Below are positions 1 through 9,406 of a DNA stretch of 9,406 bases, piece by piece (position 1 is the stretch's first letter; each line of letters begins with the position of its first letter). The stretch comes from an uncultured beta proteobacterium (GTDB lineage Bacteria > Pseudomonadota > Gammaproteobacteria > Burkholderiales > SG8-39): NCBI GenBank assembly GCA_903868285.1, contig CAIPUP010000389.1, positions 1-9,406 of the forward strand, given 5' to 3'. Below the pieces are notes generated by a model. The model was not told the DNA's origin. It made no database searches and was given only the letters and a program-made list of their open reading frames with translations. The position numbers and the translations under genes are program-made.

Positions 1-1079
1 CCGATGGCAGCCCGCGCTATCGCGATTACCCCGATTTCATTCAGCGCTATGAGCGCGCACCCGGCATCGGTTTCCTGGCGGGATGGCGCGGTGAGCTGGG
101 CGAGAAGTCGCTGGTCGGTGCGCCCAATCCGCAGCAGTGGCAGCGCTACATCGATAACAAGGCATTCTTCGTTCACCACTGGCGTGACAGCCAGAAATAT
201 TTGCGCATGGTCAATCGCGACTATCAGGAGGAGGCCGTCAGCGCTGGCTTCATTCCCAAGGTCGATCCCATCATCATGCAGATCTATTCCGAGCCCCTGC
301 AGCGTTTTCGTCTCGCCGGGCAGGGCCTGTATCCCGGTCCGCAACCGACCAGCCAGGCGCAGCGTGACCGGCTGGTGAAGTATTTCGATCCGCTGCCGGA
401 CTGGCATCCGCCGCTGGAAGATGTGCCGGTTGAGCATGTCTCTGGCGGGGATGCACAGTCCAGTGCGGCGCAATCACCGACAAAGGAACCAGCGCAGCAA
501 TACCCGCTGCATGCCATCACCCAGCGTCCGATGATGATGTATCACGCTTGGGATTCGCAGAACGTCTGGCTGCGGCAGTTGCTGGGCCGCAATTTTCTTT
601 ATATGAACGCCGCCACGGCCGAGGGCCTGGGTCTGGTTGATATGGACTGGGTGTGGGTGGAATCACGGCGTGGTCGTATCCGCTGCCAGATGAAAACCAT
701 GCAGGGCTGCGAGTCGGGCACGGTGTGGACCTGGAACGCCATCGGCAAGCAGGCCGGGGCCTGGGGCCTGGATGACAACGCGGCCGAGGCGCACTCGGGC
801 TTTCTGCTCAACCATCTGATTGCCGAGCATCTGGCCGGGCCACCCGGTCAGCGTCCCGAGGATGCCCTGGGCAATGCTGATCCCATCACCGGACAGGCGG
901 CCTGGTTCGATTTGCGGGTGCGGGTGGTCAAAGCGGCACCGGGCGAGACTGGCGTATGGCCGGTACCCGATGCCCTGCCCGATTTGCCGGGCATGGGTGA
1001 GCCAGCACCGACAGTGCTGGGCAACTGGTTGCGAACACCAGTCAGCAGCAACAACAAGGATGGGGCAGGGCAATCATGA
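1..1079 (+). CDS. soeA: Sulfite dehydrogenase (quinone-linked) molybdopterin subunit SoeA, C-terminal part
   Basis: This is the C-terminal part of a DMSO-reductase-family molybdopterin oxidoreductase; the reading frame is open from base 3 and gives 358 residues, roughly the last third of a protein that is usually over 900 residues. It is read as the catalytic subunit of SoeABC, which oxidises sulfite to sulfate on the cytoplasmic side of the membrane. Supporting stretches, recognised from memory of the family, are YSEPLQRFRLAGQGL, HAITQRPMMMYHAWDSQNVW, WTWNAIGKQAGAWGL, GFLLNHLI and the late DPITGQAAWFDLRVRV. This region should hold the C-terminal domain that binds the molybdopterin guanine dinucleotide cofactor. 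The Fe-S motif, any Tat signal and the molybdenum ligand lie outside the window, so cell location cannot be read here. The stop overlaps the start of the next gene (ATGA), showing tight translational coupling. A related polysulfide, thiosulfate or DMSO reductase subunit is the main alternative. Confidence 0.78.
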   Translation, partial: DGSPRYRDYPDFIQRYERAPGIGFLAGWRGELGEKSLVGAPNPQQWQRYIDNKAFFVHHWRDSQKYLRMVNRDYQEEAVSAGFIPKVDPIIMQIYSEPLQRFRLAGQGLYPGPQPTSQAQRDRLVKYFDPLPDWHPPLEDVPVEHVSGGDAQSSAAQSPTKEPAQQYPLHAITQRPMMMYHAWDSQNVWLRQLLGRNFLYMNAATAEGLGLVDMDWVWVESRRGRIRCQMKTMQGCESGTVWTWNAIGKQAGAWGLDDNAAEAHSGFLLNHLIAEHLAGPPGQRPEDALGNADPITGQAAWFDLRVRVVKAAPGETGVWPVPDALPDLPGMGEPAPTVLGNWLRTPVSSNNKDGAGQS

Positions 1080-1771
1080 AGCGTGGTCTGGTGATCGATC
1101 TGGATACCTGCGTCGGCTGTCATGCCTGCGCGGTGGCCTGCAAGGAGTGGAACGGTGCTTCGGCCCTGGGTGGCCCGAGTCCGGACTATCAGCCCTTCGG
1201 TGCCGAGCCCTCGGGCGTGTGGTTCAACCGTGTGCGGCATTACGAGGCGGGTGACTACCCCGACAGCAAGACTGTCAACATGCCGATGTCCTGCCTGCAT
1301 TGCGAGGACGCGGCCTGCGTCACGGTCTGTCCAACCGGGGCCTCGTACAAGCGCGAGGATGGCATCGTGCTGGTGGACCCGGACAAATGCATGGGCTGCA
1401 ACTACTGCGCCTGGGCCTGTCCCTACGGTGCGCGCGAGCTCGATACCGACGCCGGCAGCATGAAGAAGTGCACGCTGTGCGCTGACCGCATCGATAACCA
1501 GGACCTGCCCGAAGCCGAGCGTCAGCCGGCCTGCGTGCTGGCCTGTCCGACCTCGGCCCGCTTGTTCGGTGATTTCGATGATCCCGAGTCCGAGGTATCG
1601 CGCGTCAGCGCCAGTCGTGGCGGGGTGAGTTTGCTGGACAGCCTGGGTTATCGGCCGGTCAACCGCTATCTGCCGCCGCGTGCGCCGGCCGAGGCTACGC
1701 AAGCGGTCAGTGCGCCAGCCAGCCTGTCCGAGGTGTTGCGCAATCTGGCCGCGCGCCTGATCCGGCGCTAA
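1076..1771 (+). CDS. soeB: Four-cluster 4Fe-4S ferredoxin subunit SoeB of sulfite dehydrogenase
   Basis: A 231-residue electron-transfer subunit of the DmsB/PsrB/SoeB type, which passes electrons from the molybdenum subunit to the membrane anchor. Sixteen cysteines form four 4Fe-4S sites in the usual order: C12/15/18/22, C73/76/81/85, C105/108/111/115 and C132/135/153/157. The fourth site has the wide spacing between its second and third cysteines that is typical of this family. There is no signal peptide, as expected for a subunit that either stays in the cytoplasm or is carried by a partner. The ATG at 1076 overlaps the stop of the upstream gene, and AGGG at 1067-1070 can serve as ribosome binding site. 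The protein type is certain; the substrate (sulfite) is inferred from the neighbours. The last 50 or so residues, rich in Ala and Arg, follow the cluster domain and carry no motif I recognise. Confidence 0.85.
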   Translation: MKRGLVIDLDTCVGCHACAVACKEWNGASALGGPSPDYQPFGAEPSGVWFNRVRHYEAGDYPDSKTVNMPMSCLHCEDAACVTVCPTGASYKREDGIVLVDPDKCMGCNYCAWACPYGARELDTDAGSMKKCTLCADRIDNQDLPEAERQPACVLACPTSARLFGDFDDPESEVSRVSASRGGVSLLDSLGYRPVNRYLPPRAPAEATQAVSAPASLSEVLRNLAARLIRR

Positions 1772-1776
1772 AGGAG
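1771..1776 (+). promoter_or_regulatory. Ribosome binding site of soeC
   Basis: AAGGAG lies six bases before the ATG at 1783 and begins on the last base of the soeB stop codon. It is the clearest Shine-Dalgarno site in the window and fixes the start of the anchor subunit. Confidence 0.8.
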
Positions 1777-1782
1777 AACCGC

Positions 1783-2787
1783 ATGCGTCCGGCCTTATCG
1801 GTCATCCTTTTCACGGTCCTGTCAGGTGCTGGCCTCGGCTTGGCAAATGCGCTGTTAGTGCTTGATTTTATTGAACAATTTTCTATTTTCCCTGTGGGGC
1901 GGGCAATCTACGCCGAAGCGTTGCTGAGTGCTCTGGTGCTGGTGCTGATCGGCCTGGGCAGCTCGACCCTGCATCTGGCCAGTCCGGCCAAGGCCCGACG
2001 CGCGCTGTCGCAATGGCGGACCTCCTGGCTGTCACGCGAGGGTGTGACGGCACTGCTGTTTCTGGCGCTGGCCATCAGTCTGTTGCTACTGATGTGGTTC
2101 GATCCGCCCGGCTTGGCTGCGCTGCTGCAACCCGGGCTCGGCCTGGCGACACTGGGCAGTGCCTGGCTGGTGCTGTTCTCGACCGGGATGATCTATGCCT
2201 GTCTGCGCACCGTGCCGTTCTGGCACACGCCGCTGGTACCGCTGGGCTATCTCGCCATGGGGCATGCCTCCGGCGCGTTGTTGTTGCTGTGGTGGTTGCC
2301 GCAAGCGCCGCTGGCCTTGTTGCACGCCTGGCTATGGCTGGTACTGGCAGCGCTGCTCAAGGGCCTGCACTGGCTGCGTTTTCCGGTGTTCGATCCGGCA
2401 CCGGGCGCATCGGGGATTGCAACGGCCACTGCCACCGGGCGCGGACCGGGTATCGCCGAGGCCATTCCGACTGCAGCGTCGGGCACCTCAGCTACCTCAG
2501 CCACCCCGGCCACCCGCTCACGCATACGCTTGCTGGATGCGGGGCATACGCACGGCAACTTTCTGACGCATGAGTTCATGTTCCGCATCGGTCGCAGCTT
2601 TGCCCGCAGCTTGCGTCTTGCGGTGTGGTTGCTGGCGTTTTTGCTGCCGGCATTGATGTTGTCGTCGCCGCAGTGGCGCTGGCTGGCGGCGCTACCTTGC
2701 ATCGCTGGATTGCTGCTCGAGCGTTGGTTGTTCTTCGCCGAAGCGCGGCATGTGGTGCGCTTGTTCTACGGCGAGCAACGCATTTAG
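1783..2787 (+). CDS. soeC: DmsC-family membrane anchor subunit SoeC of sulfite dehydrogenase
   Basis: A 334-residue integral membrane protein with about eight hydrophobic segments (roughly residues 7-33, 44-66, 88-106, 112-138, 152-174, 178-198, 277-297, 300-318). DmsC-type anchors hold the catalytic and ferredoxin subunits on the membrane and exchange electrons with quinones. Family signs are the loop after the second segment (SPAKARRALSQWRTSWLSRE) and the late GNFLTHEF stretch. It follows soeB by 11 bases with a strong ribosome binding site, so the three genes form one operon. Between segments 6 and 7, residues about 206-246 are a low-complexity run rich in Ala, Thr, Ser and Gly, part of it coded by a 9-base tandem repeat; this makes the protein longer than E. 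coli DmsC (about 287 residues). The anchor type is clear; the SoeC name depends on the operon context. Confidence 0.8.
   Translation: MRPALSVILFTVLSGAGLGLANALLVLDFIEQFSIFPVGRAIYAEALLSALVLVLIGLGSSTLHLASPAKARRALSQWRTSWLSREGVTALLFLALAISLLLLMWFDPPGLAALLQPGLGLATLGSAWLVLFSTGMIYACLRTVPFWHTPLVPLGYLAMGHASGALLLLWWLPQAPLALLHAWLWLVLAALLKGLHWLRFPVFDPAPGASGIATATATGRGPGIAEAIPTAASGTSATSATPATRSRIRLLDAGHTHGNFLTHEFMFRIGRSFARSLRLAVWLLAFLLPALMLSSPQWRWLAALPCIAGLLLERWLFFAEARHVVRLFYGEQRI
2485..2511 (+). repeat. Three 9-base repeats in soeC (Thr-Ser/Pro-Ala units)
   Basis: Three in-frame 9-base units follow each other, coding T-S-A, T-S-A and T-P-A at residues 235-243; a further ACC codon follows. The first two differ only in the last base. 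The tract sits in the low-complexity loop between membrane segments and probably grew by replication slippage. Copy-number change would keep the reading frame. Confidence 0.7.
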
Positions 2788-2831
2788 CGGTGTGTTGTCA
2801 CGGTCAGATCGGCAACGTGAAAGCAGTGGTT

Positions 2832-2840
2832 TGGTATATT
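2832..2840 (+). promoter_or_regulatory. Candidate extended -10 promoter for tusA
   Basis: TG-G-TATATT fits an extended -10 element (TGnTATAAT with one mismatch). The hexamer at the proper distance upstream does not resemble TTGACA, as is common for extended -10 promoters. Transcription would start near 2847, giving a leader of about 76 bases that contains the palindrome at 2859-2872. Inferred from sequence match only. Confidence 0.4.
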
Positions 2841-2858
2841 GCGCGGCCGTTGCAGGGT

Positions 2859-2872
2859 GCGTTGCGCAACGC
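2859..2872. promoter_or_regulatory. Perfect 14-bp palindrome in the soeC-tusA gap
   Basis: GCGTTGCGCAACGC is a perfect inverted repeat just downstream of the candidate promoter and about 50 bases before the tusA start. It could be the site of a dimeric regulator or a short hairpin in the tusA leader. A second small hairpin (GCTG-TATT-CAGC, 2873-2884) follows directly, and TTGCGC at 2839-2844 could pair with GCGCAA at 2864-2869 instead. No run of T follows, so it is not a typical intrinsic terminator for soeC. Confidence 0.45.
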
Positions 2873-2922
2873 GCTGTATTCAGCACCGCGCCATCCATTT
2901 CACGCCGACCTGACCGAGAGCC

Positions 2923-3183
2923 ATGACAACCAACGCTGCGACCCCTGACGCGAACCCGGCCGCCGACATCGAACTGGATGCGCGCGGCCTGAACTGCCCG
3001 CTGCCCATCCTGCGCAGCAAGAAAGCGCTGTCCGGCATGAGCAGTGGTCAGGTGTTGCGCATCCAGTCCACCGACCCCGGTTCGGTGAAGGATTTTCAGG
3101 CCTTTGCCAAGCAGACGGGTAATGACCTGCTGTCGCATGCCGAGCTGGACAAGGTCTTTACCTTCTATCTGCGTAAGCGCTGA
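2923..3183 (+). CDS. tusA: TusA-family sulfurtransferase
   Basis: A small protein of 86 residues that carries sulfur as a persulfide on a single cysteine. The TusA signature is clear: LDARGLNCPLPILRSKKAL, with the persulfide cysteine at residue 25 within the Cys-Pro-Leu-Pro motif, followed by the beta-alpha-beta fold segment around LRIQSTDPGSVKDFQAFAKQTG. Family members either serve tRNA 2-thiolation or, in sulfur oxidisers, hand sulfane sulfur to the oxidation machinery. Its position 135 bases after a sulfite-oxidising operon on the same strand favours a role in sulfur oxidation, but this is inference; no dsrE, rhodanese or hdr genes are visible in the window. The first 15 residues are an extension rich in Ala, Asn and Pro. 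Only a weak GAGAG precedes the ATG. Confidence 0.88.
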   Translation: MTTNAATPDANPAADIELDARGLNCPLPILRSKKALSGMSSGQVLRIQSTDPGSVKDFQAFAKQTGNDLLSHAELDKVFTFYLRKR

Positions 3184-3225
3184 ACAAGCTTGGCGCCGGC
3201 ATTGTGACCGCTGCTGATACGGGGT
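3184..3225. other. Short convergent gap without a clear terminator
   Basis: Only 42 bases separate the tusA stop from the stop of the transporter gene on the other strand. The segment has a GGCGCC palindrome but no stable stem followed by a T run on either strand, so no intrinsic terminator can be called. Transcripts from both sides may run into each other. Confidence 0.5.
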
Positions 3226-4476
3226 TTACTCGATAGTGCCATTGCGCTGCAGGGCAGGGCGCACCGACTTGATCCAAGACTTGCGGCCACTGGCAAAAAC
3301 CAGCGTGCTGAGTACGATGATCACTCCGCAGCCAAGCAGGGTTTCATGCGCACCAATGCGATCGGCCAGTGCACCGGCGATGAAGTTGCCAAACGGACCC
3401 AGACCCAGAAAGGTCATGGCATACAGCCCTAGCACACGCGAGCGCTGATCATCATCGGCGATGGTTTGCAGCAGGGTGTTGATGGAGGCCACCGAGGCCA
3501 CTAAACCGAAACCAAACACCGCCAGCAGCAGCAGCGATAGCCATAGCAGGCTGGACAGCGCGAACAGGCAAAGCGCCACGCCCGCGATGACACCGGTAAA
3601 GCACAGCAGGGTGCCAAGGCCGCGCACCGAGCTGCGAAATGCCAGATAGGTCGTTGCACAGACCGCACCCATGCCCATGGCGCTGATCAGCATGCCCAGG
3701 GTGCCAGAATTGCCGGCATAGGTTTCTGCGGCAAAGATCGGCATCAGCGATGACCAAGGTGCCGAGAACAAGCCCAGCATGCCCAGCATCAGCAGCAGAC
3801 GACGAATGCCGATATAGCCATAGGCATAGCGAAAGCCGTCCACCAGATCTTCGCTCCAGCGCGATGTGCGTCGTGCGCGTCGTGACAGTTCCGGGCGCAG
3901 CAGGCAATACACCACGATGATGCCGATATAGGTCAGGGCGTTGACGGTGTAGCACCAGGCTTCTCCCCAGAATGCCAGTACCAGACCGGCCAGCGACGGC
4001 CCGACAAAGCGTGCCGCCTGATACATCATCGACTGCAGTGCGATGGCGTTGGGCAGGGCCTCGCGGCCTTGCACCAGTTCCAGCAGAAAGGATTGCCGGG
4101 TGGGCGCTTCAATGGCCGCCATCACCCCCATCAACAGCGACAGCGCGATGACATGACTGACCTGGACGGAATTGCTGAAAGTGAGTGCCGCCAGCGTCAG
4201 CACTTGCGCCAGCGCCACCACCTGGGTGATGAGTAGCAGCCGCTGACGATTGGAGCGCTCGGCCATGACGCCAGCCAGTGGTGATACCAAAAGAAAAGGC
4301 AGTTGCTGTGCCGCGGCCGTGATGCCCAGCAAGGTGGCCGAGCCCGTCAAACGATAGACCAGCCAGCTGTTGGCCACGGTTTGCATCCAGGTGCCTAGCA
4401 GCGACAGCGACTGACCGGCAAAAAAGATCCGGAAGTTTCTGTACCGCAACGCCGGCATGGCACCCGAGAGTGTCAT
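3226..4476 (-). CDS. MFS transporter (MFS_3/EntS-like exporter)
   Basis: A 416-residue major facilitator with alternating hydrophobic stretches that fit about twelve membrane helices. The N-terminus (PALRYRNFRIFFAGQSLSLL) and the following TWMQTVANSWLVYRLTGSA are typical of the MFS_3 group, which includes the enterobactin exporter EntS and many putative drug exporters. The loop after helix 2 has the motif A variant GVMAERSNRQR (residues 69-79). No substrate can be named. The gene starts 24 bases after the valS stop, so it is probably read from the valS transcript. No good ribosome binding site precedes the ATG at 4476; the in-frame ATG at 4458 (giving MPALRYRNF) is an alternative that fits the usual family start. 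It ends 42 bases from tusA on the other strand. Confidence 0.85.
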   Translation of the reverse strand: MTLSGAMPALRYRNFRIFFAGQSLSLLGTWMQTVANSWLVYRLTGSATLLGITAAAQQLPFLLVSPLAGVMAERSNRQRLLLITQVVALAQVLTLAALTFSNSVQVSHVIALSLLMGVMAAIEAPTRQSFLLELVQGREALPNAIALQSMMYQAARFVGPSLAGLVLAFWGEAWCYTVNALTYIGIIVVYCLLRPELSRRARRTSRWSEDLVDGFRYAYGYIGIRRLLLMLGMLGLFSAPWSSLMPIFAAETYAGNSGTLGMLISAMGMGAVCATTYLAFRSSVRGLGTLLCFTGVIAGVALCLFALSSLLWLSLLLLAVFGFGLVASVASINTLLQTIADDDQRSRVLGLYAMTFLGLGPFGNFIAGALADRIGAHETLLGCGVIIVLSTLVFASGRKSWIKSVRPALQRNGTIE

Positions 4477-4500
4477 CCGCGGTATTGGCTCATGCTGGCT

Positions 4501-7311
<2,811 letters not shown>

Positions 7312-7343
7312 GGCCAATACCTACAGGAGAGCGTTGAAGCGCA

Positions 7344-7371
7344 GGGGTGAAAAGTGCGGGGTGAAAAGTGC
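7344..7371. repeat. Perfect 14-base tandem duplication in the valS leader
   Basis: The 14-base unit GGGGTGAAAAGTGC occurs twice with no gap (7344-7357 and 7358-7371); on the valS strand it reads GCACTTTTCACCCC. A weaker trace of the unit follows. It ends 33 bases before the valS ATG, upstream of its ribosome binding site, so it would be in the untranslated leader. Confidence 0.85.
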
Positions 7372-7464
7372 AAGGCTGAAAAATTTCAATGGCTGACACG
7401 CCAACCCCGAACAATGATTTCGTGAATCACCTTAGGGCGATGGGGCGACCGTGGTTCGCCGGCG

Positions 7465-7470
7465 ATTATA
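7465..7470 (-). promoter_or_regulatory. Candidate -10 box of a valS promoter
   Basis: On the minus strand the sequence reads a consensus TATAAT that overlaps the TAA stop of the upstream small gene. No good -35 hexamer lies 16-18 bases upstream, so strength is doubtful. A start near 7457 would give a valS leader of about 145 bases that includes the tandem duplication. The overlap with a stop codon means the match could be chance. Confidence 0.35.
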
Positions 7471-7861
7471 GGCGGTGGGGTGTATTGCCTGCGCCTGCGG
7501 AGATTTCTTGCGCGTTTGTTTCGAGCTGTTGCTGCGCCTCTCGAAGGGCCTGGGTGACCGCTTCCTGTACCAGGCCTTGCAGATCGGCGCGAATGCTGGC
7601 ACTGAGCGCATCGACCAGGCCGGGGAGCATCGCTTGCAGGCGCTCCTCAATCGAGAGTCGCAACGGGTCGGTCAGCGCATCTTCAAGCAGCGGGGCTACA
7701 CGTTGCAGCGTTTGTTCTGTCAGGGCTTGTGTGAGGCGCTGGAATTCTTGCTCGACGCGGTCCTGGTGCAGTTGTTGCGCCGGGTCGTCTGCAATGCCGA
7801 CCACCTCGGTCAGCAGTGGAATGTCTTCGTCATCCGCGCGGGTGGGTTTTCGCCAGATCAT
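7466..7861 (-). CDS. Small acidic protein of unknown function between holC and valS
   Basis: A 131-residue protein with no enzyme motif or membrane segment. The N-terminus TRADDEDIPLLTEVV resembles small proteobacterial proteins that share a short IPxLTEVV-type motif (possibly the DUF2486 group, recalled and not checked). The rest is predicted to be helical and rich in Gln, Leu, Glu and Ala, with amphipathic heptad-like spacing from about residue 30 to 120, suggesting an oligomerising or scaffold role. It lies 37 bases after holC on the same strand and is likely co-transcribed with pepA and holC; a small uncharacterised gene between holC and valS is common in related genomes. No clear ribosome binding site precedes the ATG. 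Its reality is supported by the position and motif rather than by known function. Confidence 0.78.
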   Translation of the reverse strand: MIWRKPTRADDEDIPLLTEVVGIADDPAQQLHQDRVEQEFQRLTQALTEQTLQRVAPLLEDALTDPLRLSIEERLQAMLPGLVDALSASIRADLQGLVQEAVTQALREAQQQLETNAQEISAGAGNTPHRL

Positions 7862-7898
7862 GCGTGCGTCTTTGCGTTGAGTGTGTGCGACAAACGGA

Positions 7899-9406
<1,508 letters not shown>

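Noticed and set aside
848..1702. A 284-codon minus-strand frame opposite soeA and soeB.
   Set aside because: It spans the junction of two well-supported genes; its product is a low-complexity mix without motifs, as expected of an antisense shadow.
1860..1892. A short AT-rich patch near the start of soeC that could mark an insertion or internal promoter.
   Set aside because: It codes in frame for the end of the first membrane segment and the following loop; the bias fits hydrophobic codons and is too short to suggest transfer.
3184..3225. A bidirectional terminator between tusA and the transporter gene.
   Set aside because: No stem of useful length with a T run can be drawn on either strand.

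Overview
This window looks like chromosomal DNA of a free-living, GC-rich member of the Pseudomonadota, most likely a betaproteobacterium; a gammaproteobacterium is possible. The grounds are the gene order pepA-holC-small acidic protein-valS, the look of the ValS and HolC proteins, and a sulfur-oxidation module beside them. No rRNA, tRNA, CRISPR array, insertion sequence or phage gene is visible. I did not find a previously undescribed system; the window is read as two ordinary gene blocks with some regulatory detail.

Left part, plus strand (1-3183). A three-gene operon encodes a membrane-attached molybdenum/iron-sulfur oxidoreductase: the C-terminal third of a large molybdopterin subunit (cut by the window start), a four-cluster ferredoxin subunit, and a DmsC-type membrane anchor. 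The best reading is SoeABC, the sulfite-oxidising enzyme that faces the cytoplasm. After a 135-base gap holding a candidate promoter and a perfect 14-bp palindrome comes a tusA-type sulfurtransferase gene. Together they suggest handling of sulfane sulfur and sulfite inside the cell, with electrons passed to the quinone pool.

Right part, minus strand (9406-3226). In order of transcription: pepA (leucyl aminopeptidase, N-terminus outside the window), holC (DNA polymerase III chi subunit, with a TTG start overlapping the pepA stop), a small uncharacterised acidic protein, valS (valyl-tRNA synthetase), and an MFS transporter of the MFS_3/EntS-like type. A candidate valS promoter overlaps the stop codon of the small protein, and the valS leader holds a perfect 14-base tandem duplication. 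The two blocks converge at about 3184-3225, where no clear terminator is seen.

Two very long open frames on the plus strand opposite valS and the small protein are artefacts of codon-aligned antisense reading in GC-rich genes.
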